Positions 1 to 9,079 of a DNA stretch of 64,000 bases are shown piece after piece (the first letter of the stretch is position 1; every line of letters begins with the position of its first letter). The translations under genes were made by a program, and so were the position numbers. Origin of the DNA: Methanomassiliicoccaceae archaeon (lineage in GTDB: Archaea; Thermoplasmatota; Thermoplasmata; Methanomassiliicoccales; Methanomethylophilaceae); contig PWJQ01000057.1 in NCBI GenBank assembly GCA_003560875.1, positions 1 through 64,000 of the forward strand, read 5' to 3'. A model generated the notes under the pieces. It was not told the origin of the DNA, searched no databases, and saw only the letters and a program-made list of their open reading frames with translations.

Positions 1-2
1 GG

Positions 3-2282
3 ACCGTCAACGCCCAAAGGGACAACTGGCTGCGGATGATGGACTGTGATGCACTCATCGCAGAGAAGGAACATGCCGATACATTCCCCGTGGACGGGAA
101 GGAGAGACTCTCCGAACTGCGCAAGCGCAGGGAGGGTCTGATCGACGACATCAGGGCACTGCGGCAGGACAAGGAGGCGGTGGGGATCAAGATGGACCGA
201 CTGGTCATCAATCCTGACATCATCAATGAGTCCGAGGAGATAAAGGACCTCAGCGCCCAGGTGCCGTTGCGGGCGAGGACCCTGGAGGACATCAGCCGCC
301 TGCAGGCGTCCATCCGTTCCAAGGAGGAGGGTCTGCGCAAGGAGCGGCAACGGCTCGACTGGGACGATGAGGACATAATGGCCGCCGACGTCTCCCTTTC
401 GCTGATCGACTCCTCCATCAGGACGGAGGAACGCATCAGCGACCTCAGGGAGAGGTTGCGATTGGCCGAGGACCGTCAACATGGCCTGGAGGCCACGATC
501 TCCGATGTCGAGGACGCTGAGACCATCGAGGAGGTCCCTTACGAGGACGCTAGGCCCGCACTGCGGAAGGCCCAATCCTTGTTGCGGGAACTGGAACTTC
601 TCCGTATGAAACGGGACCCCGTCCCGGTGTCCTTGGCATTCCTGTCCTTGGGGATACTCTTGCCCGTCGCTGTCTTGACCGCTTTCCTGACCGGTGTTTT
701 CGATGTGGTGATATCAGCGATCGTCATGGCCGCCCCCGCCCCCGTCCTGATAGCCATTGGTTTGAAGAAGAGGTCTCAGGAGTTAGTGGCGGTCAAGGAG
801 GCGGACGCATCCGTCGAAAGGACGGAGAGGTCCTTGGAGGAGTGCATGCCTTCGGACCTGGACCGTGACTGGAACGGCATCCGGGCCTGGGAGGACAGGG
901 AGGCAGAGAGACGTGATGCCGTGCAGCGGTCACAGACGCTGGCGCGTATACAACAAGAGAACAGGGCCCGGATCGAGAAGGACAGGTCGCGTTTGGCGGG
1001 GATGACGGAGGAGATAGACTCCCTGCGGGAGTCCTTGGGAGAGACTGAAGAGGGATGGGAGACCCTGCTGCGGGAGAAGGGATGGCCACATAGGGAGGAG
1101 CCGGAGTTGGTGCGGGAGACTATAAGGATAGTGTCCAGCGTGCGCTCTCTCGGTGGGGAGATAGCGGCCATGAATGATGAGTCGGATGCAAAGACCGATG
1201 CCGTCAAGGACCTCGATGCCCGAATGGAGGCCCTCTTGCAGAGGCTGGGGATGGAGTTCACCGGGTTCAACCATGCCGCCTACCTTCTTGACGAGTCCCT
1301 GCGTGACAGCATCGCCTCCCGTCTCAAATCCGAGGGTTATCAGGAGAGGCTCATCGAGATGAAGGGAGCGCTCACCGACCTCGAGGACCGGCTTTCCGCC
1401 GTCGAGGCCGAGATGAACACCCTTCTGGAACCGTACGGTGATGTGCAAACGTTCCTGACGGTGGCGGAGGACCGGCATCAGCTCATTGAAGCGAGGCGGG
1501 AGAGGGAGGTGCTGCGGGCGACACTGATGTCCTCAGCAGGTAACCCCGAGGCCTACGAGAGGCTACTGGAGACCATGTCGGGGATGGACCGCAACGAGGT
1601 CGATGAGGAGATCTCATCCTTGGAAGTGACACTGAAGGGATTGACTGACGAGAGGGACAGGATGCAACGTGAGCTCGGCGGCATAGACGAAAGCGTCACA
1701 TCGATGAGCACCGACGACCTCCTCTCACGGAAGAGGCAGGAACTGTCCGATGCCGAAGCCTCCATGGACGAGACCATCAGGAGATGGTCGATGCTGCAGA
1801 TGGCCCGCAGGATCCTCGACGAGGCCACGGCGGAATTCGAGAAGGAGAAACAGCCCGAGGTGGTCAGGAGGGCCGAGGGCCATCTGAGGACCATGACCGG
1901 TCGCGACTACACCCTGATGACCGATCTGGGCAAAGGGACCATGATGGTGTTGGACCAGGACCTTCGCAAAGAGGAGGACATGTGGTCCAGCGGACTGGGG
2001 GACCAGGTGAACCTGTCGTTGCGTCTGGCCCTGGCCCGGGCGATGGGCAATCCGGAGCCTTTGCCAATCATACTGGACGACATACTGGTTCGTTTCGACC
2101 CCTCACGGAGATTGGGGGCGGCGAAGGCCATAGCGGAGGTCGCTGAGGAACAGCAGGTGTTGTTCTTCACCTGCGACCCTGCCGTGGGGGACTCGTTCCG
2201 CAGGATAGGAGCGGACGCGACGCATATGCGATTGCAGTCCGGACGCCTCCTCCTCGAGGGCGGCGAGGAGGTCATCGGTTGA
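3..2282 (+). CDS. YhaN/SbcC-like SMC-type ATPase, 5'-truncated
   Basis: The frame is open to the window edge, so the N-terminal Walker A half lies outside; the first ATG inside is at 36. Long charged heptad-rich coiled-coil stretches flank two hydrophobic segments around residues 196-243 (counted from that ATG). The C-terminus holds an ABC-type signature region (SSGLGDQVNLSLRLALARAM, ending near residue 665) and a Walker B (IILDDILVRFD). A membrane pair in the middle of the coil is typical of bacterial YhaN rather than Rad50. Members of this family usually act with a metallophosphoesterase nuclease, which would be upstream of the window. Role in DNA repair is inferred from the family. Ends in TGA. 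Confidence 0.75.
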   Translation, partial: TVNAQRDNWLRMMDCDALIAEKEHADTFPVDGKERLSELRKRREGLIDDIRALRQDKEAVGIKMDRLVINPDIINESEEIKDLSAQVPLRARTLEDISRLQASIRSKEEGLRKERQRLDWDDEDIMAADVSLSLIDSSIRTEERISDLRERLRLAEDRQHGLEATISDVEDAETIEEVPYEDARPALRKAQSLLRELELLRMKRDPVPVSLAFLSLGILLPVAVLTAFLTGVFDVVISAIVMAAPAPVLIAIGLKKRSQELVAVKEADASVERTERSLEECMPSDLDRDWNGIRAWEDREAERRDAVQRSQTLARIQQENRARIEKDRSRLAGMTEEIDSLRESLGETEEGWETLLREKGWPHREEPELVRETIRIVSSVRSLGGEIAAMNDESDAKTDAVKDLDARMEALLQRLGMEFTGFNHAAYLLDESLRDSIASRLKSEGYQERLIEMKGALTDLEDRLSAVEAEMNTLLEPYGDVQTFLTVAEDRHQLIEARREREVLRATLMSSAGNPEAYERLLETMSGMDRNEVDEEISSLEVTLKGLTDERDRMQRELGGIDESVTSMSTDDLLSRKRQELSDAEASMDETIRRWSMLQMARRILDEATAEFEKEKQPEVVRRAEGHLRTMTGRDYTLMTDLGKGTMMVLDQDLRKEEDMWSSGLGDQVNLSLRLALARAMGNPEPLPIILDDILVRFDPSRRLGAAKAIAEVAEEQQVLFFTCDPAVGDSFRRIGADATHMRLQSGRLLLEGGEEVIG

Positions 2283-2360
2283 TAAGTACCAGGAAAACAG
2301 TAGAAAAATGGTGATTTTTTACCAGTTTAAGACCGTTTAAATAGTCAAATCAACAAAAGT

Positions 2361-2368
2361 TATATATC
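2361..2368 (+). promoter_or_regulatory. TATA box, probable dnaG promoter
   Basis: TATATATC follows a purine-rich stretch (CAACAAAAG) that could serve as BRE. The expected start site near 2388 would leave a leader of about 200 nt before dnaG, long for an archaeon. Apart from this box, the gap 2283-2593 shows no ORF or RNA I can support. Confidence 0.5.
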
Positions 2369-2593
2369 TGTTCTGTACAATCGGCTTGTCAACGGGAATG
2401 ACAACCCGATTCACTAATCATCAAGATCACTATCATCTGACCTATCAGATATAATGAAGGAATAGAAATGGCCGGCAGGCGACGATAGCACTGCCGGACA
2501 GTGAGTGTATAGAAAACCGGAAGGCAGAAAGTCGTCTCGGTCAATTCAATTGGTGAATCGTAGATTGTTCCCGACACCAGAGAGGGTGTTCGT

Positions 2594-4030
2594 ATGAACA
2601 TAGATCCCAGTACTACTAAATACATGGTCAAGGCCCGTATAAACGCCGACGGCATCGTAGAGAAGCCGGACGTCGTGGGTGCGATTTTCGGACAGACTGA
2701 AGGACTGCTCGGTGACGAGTTGGATCTGCGCGACCTGCAGAAATCAGGCCGCATAGGTCGCATCGAGGTGGAGATAACCTCCAAGAGCGGCAAGTCCGAT
2801 GGAATAGTCCACATCCCATCCAGCCTAGACCAGGTCGAGACCGTCATATTGGCCTCCGCATTGGAGACCATCGACCGTGTCGGCCCCTGCAAAGCCGGAA
2901 TAAAGATACTATCCATCGAGGATGTCCGCATAACCAAGCGTGAGAAGATCATCGAGCGTGCCAAGGAGCTGCTCAATGAGCTCATGTCACATTCCAACCA
3001 GACCGGCATCGACCTCACCGACTCCGTACGCCAGAGCGTGCAGATGGAGGAGATAATCCACTTCGGTAAGGAGCGTCTGCCCGCGGGACCGAATGTGAAG
3101 GAGTCCGACGCCATAATCGTGGTCGAAGGCAGGTCTGACGTCCTGAACCTCCTGCGCTCGGGGATAAAGAACGCCATTGCCGTGGAAGGCACCAACATCC
3201 CCAAGACAGTCATGGACCTCTCCAAGGAACGCGTAATAACCGCCTTCGTCGACGGTGACCGCGGCGGAGAGCTGATCCTGCGTGAACTGTTCCAGGTGGC
3301 GGAGGTCGACTTCGTCGCCCGTGCGCCGCGTCCCTTGGAGGTCGAGGAGCTAACCCAGAAACAGATCACAAAGTCCCTGCGCAACAAGATACCCGCCGAG
3401 CAGTACATCGAGATGTACGGCATATCCGATGCCCTCAACGGTAAGAAGAAGGACGACAAGGAGGAGGAGAGACCCCGTCGATCCGAGAGGCCGCCCAAAG
3501 AGGAGAAGGATAACCGTGGCGGTAAGGATGACAAGAGCAGCAAGGACGACCGCGGCGGTAAGGATGACAAGAGCAGCAAGGACGACCGCGGCGCTAAGGA
3601 TGATAAGAACGGTAAGGACGAGAGGCCGAAGAAGCGTGAGAGCCGATTCGACACCGAGGCCGCCGAGCGCTTCAAGAAGAAGGAACCCCGTGAGAAGAGG
3701 GAACCGAGAGCGGCTCCCAAGGTCGAGAAGAACCTCAGTGAGCAGCAGATCTACTATCGCGACATGATCATGGACATGAGCACCAGCCACAACGCCAAGC
3801 TCATAGTCGACGGGGAGATCAAGTACGAGACAACCGTCAAGGAGCTGGTGGAGACCCTCAAGAAGAACGAGGACAAGTTGGACGCCATCGTCTTCGACGG
3901 CGTGATATCCCAACGCATACTGGACATCGTGGCCGACAAGGACATACCGGTGGTCGTCGGCGCCAAGATGGGCAGCGTCACCAAGCAGCCCAGCGGCGTC
4001 GAGATATGGACCAAGGAAGACCTGATCTGA
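2594..4030 (+). CDS. dnaG: Archaeal DnaG-type primase (exosome-associated)
   Basis: A 478-residue protein with a central TOPRIM domain: the conserved glutamate lies in [12 protein letters not shown] (near residue 177) and the metal-binding acidic pair in FVDGDRGG (near 220). In archaea this protein associates with the RNA exosome and has primase activity in vitro. A lysine/aspartate-rich low-complexity linker (about residues 285-375) separates TOPRIM from a conserved C-terminal domain. Part of the linker is encoded by a perfect 36-nt tandem duplication. The ATG at 2594 fits the family N-terminus. It overlaps the next gene by one base (TGATG), suggesting translational coupling. Confidence 0.93.
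   Translation: MNIDPSTTKYMVKARINADGIVEKPDVVGAIFGQTEGLLGDELDLRDLQKSGRIGRIEVEITSKSGKSDGIVHIPSSLDQVETVILASALETIDRVGPCKAGIKILSIEDVRITKREKIIERAKELLNELMSHSNQTGIDLTDSVRQSVQMEEIIHFGKERLPAGPNVKESDAIIVVEGRSDVLNLLRSGIKNAIAVEGTNIPKTVMDLSKERVITAFVDGDRGGELILRELFQVAEVDFVARAPRPLEVEELTQKQITKSLRNKIPAEQYIEMYGISDALNGKKKDDKEEERPRRSERPPKEEKDNRGGKDDKSSKDDRGGKDDKSSKDDRGAKDDKNGKDERPKKRESRFDTEAAERFKKKEPREKREPRAAPKVEKNLSEQQIYYRDMIMDMSTSHNAKLIVDGEIKYETTVKELVETLKKNEDKLDAIVFDGVISQRILDIVADKDIPVVVGAKMGSVTKQPSGVEIWTKEDLI
3521..3625 (+). repeat. 36-nt tandem repeat in the dnaG linker
   Basis: Positions 3521-3556 and 3557-3592 are identical 36-mers, each encoding [12 protein letters not shown]; 3593-3625 is a degenerate third copy. 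The unit is a multiple of three, so copy number changes keep frame. It lies inside the charged linker of DnaG. Confidence 0.9.
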
Positions 4031-5547
4031 TGGTTGAAAGAACCCCCTGGGACTCCGTCCCCGATCTCCAGAGCACCGCCGACGTGCACATACCCTCGGA
4101 CCCTCTGGCAAGGGTCATCGGTCAGGAGGAGGCCATAGACCTGGCGAGACTGGCGGCCACCCAGCGGAGGCATCTCCTGCTGGTCGGCCCCCCGGGAACG
4201 GGGAAGTCCATGATCGCCCAGGCACTCGCCCTCCATCTACCCGTCCCTCGCCATGAGGTCAGGGTGGTCCATAACCCCGAGAACCCGGAGAGGCCGATGG
4301 TGGAGGTCATGACCGAGGAGGAGGTGGAGTCCGAGAGCGTCAGCCGCCTATCGGCGGCCGGCGACCTCATAGATCCCAAGGATGCGCCTGGCAACGTGGC
4401 TCAGAGACTGGGTTACAGATGCGGATCCTGCAGCGCCTTGTCATCCTACACCGAGAGGTCCTGTCCGCAGTGCGGAGTATCGAAACTGGACATGGACCGC
4501 AACAACAACCCCTTCGGGGACCTTCTCGGCGGTATGCTGGAATCGGCCATGAGCGTCATTCCGCAGACCCCGGTGGGCAAGGAGAAGGTCACCACCACCC
4601 GCATGCGCGGAAACAAGGAGGAGGTCGTGGTGTTCGAGAGGGCCGGCGACCACATCCGTGTACTCGACCAGAAGTCCCTGGAGAAGAAGAGGGAGCTCGA
4701 GAAGACGTCCAACCGCAAGGTGATCGTCCCTCTGAAACGCAACCCCTTCGTTCTCGCCACCGGTGCGTCGGAGACTGAACTGCTCGGTGATGTCAGGCAC
4801 GACCCCTACGGCGGCCATCAGGGCCTGGGCACTCCCCCCTATGAAAGGGTGGTGTCCGGTTCCATACACGAGGCCCACGAAGGCGTGCTGTTCATCGATG
4901 AGATCTCCCACCTGGGACAGACCCAACGTTACATCCTGTCCGCCATGCAGGAGAAGTACTTCCCCATAACCGGGCATAACCCGCAGAGCGCCGGGGCATC
5001 GGTCCGTGTGGACTCCGTCCCCTGTGATTTCATACTCGTGGCCGCCTGTAACATCCAGGACCTGGAGAACATACTTTCCCCTCTGCGTTCGAGGATAGCG
5101 GGAGGAGGGTACGAGCTCCTGATGGACACCGGGATGCCCGACAACGACGAGAACCGTGCCAAATACCTACAGTTCATAGCCCAGGAGATCCAGATGGACG
5201 GTCGCATCCCGCACGCCAATATGGATGTGGTCAGAGGTCTGGTGAAAGAAGGCCGTCGTCGCGCACAGGAATGGGACGACCACAGCAACCAATTGACACT
5301 CCGTCTAAGGGAGATGGGCGGACTCATCCGCGCCGCCGGGGACCAGGCCACCAAGGAGAGTTCGGAGATCATAGAGCACGAACATCTGGAGAAGGCCCTG
5401 AAGCGCGCCCGCACGGTCGAGGAGCAGATACGGGCCCGCTACGGCTCGTACATGAAAGGACTGTCCAAGGACGTCTCCGACTCCCAGAAGGAGAAATCAC
5501 CCTACTACATGCAGAACCAGCATATGGGCGATCAGATGTTCCACTGA
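4030..5547 (+). CDS. LonB-like AAA+ ATPase with zinc ribbon, no protease domain
   Basis: A 505-residue protein starting at the ATG that overlaps the dnaG stop; an upstream in-frame ATG at 4006 lies inside dnaG and is less likely. Visible motifs are Walker A GPPGTGKS (near residue 51), a zinc-ribbon-like insert CGSC...CPQCG (near 131), Walker B VLFIDEISHLG (near 286) and a sensor-type ACN. The ATPase core resembles archaeal LonB, but the two membrane segments and the C-terminal Ser-Lys protease domain are absent; the sequence ends after a helical lid. It could be an unfoldase or remodeller, or a relative of the Mg-chelatase/Lon group. Coupled to dnaG. Confidence 0.78.
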   Translation: MVERTPWDSVPDLQSTADVHIPSDPLARVIGQEEAIDLARLAATQRRHLLLVGPPGTGKSMIAQALALHLPVPRHEVRVVHNPENPERPMVEVMTEEEVESESVSRLSAAGDLIDPKDAPGNVAQRLGYRCGSCSALSSYTERSCPQCGVSKLDMDRNNNPFGDLLGGMLESAMSVIPQTPVGKEKVTTTRMRGNKEEVVVFERAGDHIRVLDQKSLEKKRELEKTSNRKVIVPLKRNPFVLATGASETELLGDVRHDPYGGHQGLGTPPYERVVSGSIHEAHEGVLFIDEISHLGQTQRYILSAMQEKYFPITGHNPQSAGASVRVDSVPCDFILVAACNIQDLENILSPLRSRIAGGGYELLMDTGMPDNDENRAKYLQFIAQEIQMDGRIPHANMDVVRGLVKEGRRRAQEWDDHSNQLTLRLREMGGLIRAAGDQATKESSEIIEHEHLEKALKRARTVEEQIRARYGSYMKGLSKDVSDSQKEKSPYYMQNQHMGDQMFH

Positions 5548-6008
5548 ATGGGCTTGGACATCAGGATGCCGTCCTCCCCGTCACTGTAATAGAGGGGAAG
5601 GACACCTTCGACCAAGAATCCCAGACGACGGTAGAACTCCAACAACCGGGTTTTCGAGTATCTCAGTTCCAGGCATATGCGTTTGGAACCACCGACCGCG
5701 GCACGGGTCTCGAAATCCCTTATCAATCGGACACCGATGCCCAATCCGCGCATCATCGGAGTCACCGCGACCAGCATTATCCTGCACTGACCGTTCTCGG
5801 CCATGACACCGAAGATGAATCCCAGGATCCTCCCCTCCGGGGACTGGACGACCAACTGACCCTGCGGCCAGGCATTGTGGAAATGGAGAAACGTCTCCGG
5901 CCGGTATTGTTCATCGAAGACTGTGGAGGCCAGGTTGAACACCTGTTCCAGGTCTGTTTCCTTGAACTCCCTCAACAGCACAGGATGTCGAAACACCTCC
6001 TGGGACAT
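5532..6008 (-). CDS. GNAT family N-acetyltransferase
   Basis: A 158-residue single-domain GNAT protein. The acetyl-CoA-binding signature is visible as RGLGIGVRLI after the strand IMLVAVTP, and the C-terminal half carries the RimI-like YSKTRLLEFYRRLGF segment. RimI-like members acetylate protein N-termini, but the substrate cannot be read from sequence. Its 3' end overlaps the end of the Lon-like gene by 16 bp (convergent). It is divergent from the Rieske gene with about 60 bp between starts. Confidence 0.85.
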   Translation of the reverse strand: MSQEVFRHPVLLREFKETDLEQVFNLASTVFDEQYRPETFLHFHNAWPQGQLVVQSPEGRILGFIFGVMAENGQCRIMLVAVTPMMRGLGIGVRLIRDFETRAAVGGSKRICLELRYSKTRLLEFYRRLGFLVEGVLPLYYSDGEDGILMSKPIQWNI

Positions 6009-6071
6009 AACTGCTTTGGAGAGCGAATACGTTTTTATCCTCGCATATACAGATATCCCCGAGGTTATGAA

Positions 6072-6395
6072 ATGCCGAGGACGAGATTAGCTAGAGTAGA
6101 GGACGTGCCCGAGAACGGCACCTTGGGTGTGAAGACCGACGGCGGCAACTACCTGATAAGCAAGATGGATGGGGAGATCAACGTCTTCGAGGGACGATGC
6201 ACGCATATGAAGGGACCACTGCGCTTCGGAAAGGTCATCGACGGCTCCGTCAAATGCCCGATCCATGGTTCACGTTTCGACCTCCTCACCGGTGAGGTGA
6301 CGAAACAGGTCGTCATACCGTTGATAGGCAAGGCCAAGGATCTGAAGAAATTCCCCGTGACCATTCAAGACGGTGAGATTTACGTCAAGGAGTGA
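6072..6395 (+). CDS. Rieske [2Fe-2S] ferredoxin
   Basis: A 107-residue soluble Rieske protein. Both cluster-binding motifs are present: CTHMKGPL and CPIHGSRFD, giving the two-Cys two-His ligand set. No signal peptide or membrane helix is seen, so it resembles the small ferredoxins of dioxygenase or nitrite reductase type rather than cytochrome bc1 subunits. I chose ATG 6072 because the Rieske fold begins right after it; the longer upstream frame is antisense to the GNAT gene. The 3' end overlaps the next gene by 11 bp. Redox partner unknown. Confidence 0.88.
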   Translation: MPRTRLARVEDVPENGTLGVKTDGGNYLISKMDGEINVFEGRCTHMKGPLRFGKVIDGSVKCPIHGSRFDLLTGEVTKQVVIPLIGKAKDLKKFPVTIQDGEIYVKE

Positions 6396-8352
6396 CCTCC
6401 TCCCGCAACGACCTCAACATGGTTCGGGCCCGCAGCATCGCCAAGAGGAGGAATACCCCGGCTAGAGGTAGGTAGCTCAGACCGATGCCCTCCTCAGTAG
6501 CCTCCACTTCCATGACGAAGGTCAGGTCATCGTGATTGCCTTCAGCATCAACCACTCGCAGGGTGCAGTTCCATACACCCTCCCTGGCGACATGCAGCAG
6601 ATGGCTCCCCTCCCTGTCGAAGACCCCGTCGCCGTCGAGGTCCCATAGATAGCTCTCTATGCCGACGTTGTCATGGGAACGGTTGGCCATCAGGAGGACG
6701 GTCTCCCCGGCGCGGTAGCTACGCTCCTCCCAGTCCAGTACCGCCACCGGCGGGTAGGGGTCTATCGACCAATCCTCCCGGAAGATAGCGGCGAAGCCCT
6801 CGGCCAGTTCCATTGAACGAATCAGGAATGCCACCTCCCTGTTCCTCTCGAACGACGCGTCCACCCAGTTATACGTGGATACCACGACGGTGTCGTCGAT
6901 GACCATGCCCTTGTTGTGTTGCAGGGTGTAAGGCCTCCCTCCGTCCCAAAGCCTCCCTTGACATCCGTCCCAGACCTCGAAGGAGGCCGCCACCATCGTG
7001 TTCCTCCCCTGGGAATCGCCCATGAAGGTGGAGTCCAGGAGCAGACGGGAATCGACCCCGCGGGCGCCGGCATCCCTCATCCACCGCAGAGGGCTTTCGC
7101 CATGCACCCATGCGGGCTGCACATAGAACTGCTGGGAATAGGCACGTTCCTCGGCGCCGTCCATCAAGGTCTGTAACCAAACGTTACCGTGGTCGGGACC
7201 GATGACCGGCGACACCATGGCCATCTGCGTGCTCACGGCCTGGTCGAAAACGGGTACGAATGGAATGAGCGTTTGCGGTTGCAGGTATGAGTAATAGGTG
7301 CGCAGACAATGGGAATCATGCCTATCGGCATCCCGGTCCGATCGGAACAGTTCCATCATCAACGCCGCCAACGATGTGCTGTACGTCACCGCGCCCCAAC
7401 CGCGGTTGGACTCGAATGCCGATGTCCTCCAGTTCTCTGAGGTCACCATCACCTTGACATCATCTATGACGGCGTACTTGGCATGCATGTAATCGTATCT
7501 CTTGTAGCCGTCGGCACTGCGGAGAAGGCGTATGTCGCAACCGGCCTCCGCCATGGCCATGAGACGGGATGCCGTCCTCTCATTTATGCCCCCTACGGGT
7601 GCGCCTTCGATGAGCACCTCCACACTCACACCGGAACGGGCCATATCGGCCAGTAAGGCCATGACGCTCATGTTGTCCAGATAGTACAAGGAGACGGATA
7701 TGCTGTGCTTGGCCGAGAGCAGTTCCCTCATTATGGTGGTGAAACCGTCCTCCGGGAAAGTGAATCCATACACCTCGGCGAGATGTTCAGTCCGTGGGAA
7801 ATCCGAGCGACCGGGGACGGAGACATACCAATCATGCCATGTATCCGTGTCCACCCCCGGCGTCCTGACCGCCATGGAACAGCGGCCGATCTTCGGGAAT
7901 GGAGGGCCGTCCCAGCCCGGGAGCAGGCGGTCGACGTCGCCGTACACGAAGGTGTCCAGGACCACGTCGCCGTCGATGACATGGACCCAATCCCCCCTGT
8001 CGGCCAGGATGAAACTTCCGCGCCGTTCCATGTCGGTGATCAATATGAGCTGCCTACCCTCCATGTCCAGGAAGGTCTGTTCCCCGCTAGCTATGACCAG
8101 CTCCCCCCCCGGTGACAGAGTGGTCCCCATGGGTATGGTCAGGAATCCCTCACCATCCGTGACCGTGAGGCCGCTCAGGTCATGGACGCTGTCGCCGACG
8201 TTGGTTATTATGACGAACTCCGAACTATGCACCGGCATGACGGCGGTGATCAGGATGTCACCCATGAGATCGCTGCCCTCCTCCGGGACGGAGGCGGCGC
8301 TGAAGGAGGGTATCAGCAGTAGGACAATGAGGAATGATGAAAAGGCCCGCAT
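6385..8352 (-). CDS. Secreted, membrane-anchored phospholipase D-like protein with lamin-tail and PKD domains
   Basis: A 655-residue protein with an N-terminal signal peptide (MRAFSSFLIVLLLIPSFSAA) and a C-terminal membrane helix followed by a basic tail. After the signal comes a lamin-tail-like beta domain (about 30-160). Two PLD half-sites follow: HAKYAVIDD near residue 288 and HNKGMVIDD near 478, so both HxKx4D motifs are intact. A PKD-like domain (PVAVLDWEERSY...LWDLDGDG) precedes the anchor. The layout predicts an extracellular, surface-tethered phosphodiesterase or nuclease. Substrate is not predictable. Confidence 0.85.
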   Translation of the reverse strand: MRAFSSFLIVLLLIPSFSAASVPEEGSDLMGDILITAVMPVHSSEFVIITNVGDSVHDLSGLTVTDGEGFLTIPMGTTLSPGGELVIASGEQTFLDMEGRQLILITDMERRGSFILADRGDWVHVIDGDVVLDTFVYGDVDRLLPGWDGPPFPKIGRCSMAVRTPGVDTDTWHDWYVSVPGRSDFPRTEHLAEVYGFTFPEDGFTTIMRELLSAKHSISVSLYYLDNMSVMALLADMARSGVSVEVLIEGAPVGGINERTASRLMAMAEAGCDIRLLRSADGYKRYDYMHAKYAVIDDVKVMVTSENWRTSAFESNRGWGAVTYSTSLAALMMELFRSDRDADRHDSHCLRTYYSYLQPQTLIPFVPVFDQAVSTQMAMVSPVIGPDHGNVWLQTLMDGAEERAYSQQFYVQPAWVHGESPLRWMRDAGARGVDSRLLLDSTFMGDSQGRNTMVAASFEVWDGCQGRLWDGGRPYTLQHNKGMVIDDTVVVSTYNWVDASFERNREVAFLIRSMELAEGFAAIFREDWSIDPYPPVAVLDWEERSYRAGETVLLMANRSHDNVGIESYLWDLDGDGVFDREGSHLLHVAREGVWNCTLRVVDAEGNHDDLTFVMEVEATEEGIGLSYLPLAGVFLLLAMLRARTMLRSLREEVTP

Positions 8353-8401
8353 CCCTCATCCATGCCCCAGAGGGCATATCAGGGCGGGCATTACCTGCAG
8401 T

Positions 8402-9079
8402 TTAAATCCTCGAGACCAGTCCGAGCAGGGCCTCACGGGGGTCCTTGTGCTTGACCACACCGGATGCCAGGAGTACTCCCGAAGCCCCCAGTTCGAGGGC
8501 TGTGCTCACGTCCTCCCCGGTCTTGACACCGGCTCCGCAGAGGACGGCGACGCCTTTGTCCACCGACCGCACAGCGTCCACGGCATCGGAGACGACCTCC
8601 GGGCTGGCAGTGGTGACGGATATGTCTCCGCCTATCAGCTCCGGCGGCTCGACCGCGATGAAGTCAGGACGATAGAATGCCGCCGCGCCGGATGATTCGA
8701 CGGAGTCCGTGCATACCACGGTCAACAGTGACGAGTCCCGGCACATGGACACGGCGTCCTTGATGTCGGAGAGCACCATGCGGTGCTCGGAATGGTTTAT
8801 CAGAGAGCCTATGGCCCCGGAGGCGGCGACCATGGACGGTGTTACCCATCCGGTGGCGGAGCCCGGCTTGCGGGGGTCGACATGCTGTGACAGTACTGGA
8901 ATGTCGACCGACCTCGCGACGGCCCCCAGCTCCGCCATGGGCGGGCTGACTGCGATGGATACGCCGGTCTCCTCGGCCACGGCCGAGCATATCTCGGCCA
9001 TCTGTGACGCTGACAGGCCGTCCACCTCGGTGTAGGCCTTGAAGTTCACTATGACCGCGGGTAGACGTATCTCAGTCAA
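8402..9079 (-). CDS. tpiA: Triosephosphate isomerase, archaeal type
   Basis: A 225-residue TIM, matching the short archaeal form (bacterial and eukaryotic enzymes are near 250). Visible active-site pieces are VNFKAY near the start (Asn and Lys), the catalytic His in NHSEHR and the catalytic Glu in AVEPPELIGG. It interconverts DHAP and glyceraldehyde-3-phosphate. The start is TTG at 9079, inside the end of the fbp gene (8-nt overlap); no better start precedes VNFKAY. Together with the FBP aldolase/phosphatase it forms a gluconeogenic pair. Confidence 0.93.
   Translation of the reverse strand: MTEIRLPAVIVNFKAYTEVDGLSASQMAEICSAVAEETGVSIAVSPPMAELGAVARSVDIPVLSQHVDPRKPGSATGWVTPSMVAASGAIGSLINHSEHRMVLSDIKDAVSMCRDSSLLTVVCTDSVESSGAAAFYRPDFIAVEPPELIGGDISVTTASPEVVSDAVDAVRSVDKGVAVLCGAGVKTGEDVSTALELGASGVLLASGVVKHKDPREALLGLVSRI

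Noticed and set aside
2389-3720. A 443-codon minus-strand frame opposite dnaG
   Set aside because: It is serine/leucine-rich shadow coding caused by the third-position G/C bias of dnaG; no domain is visible and it spans the dnaG leader.
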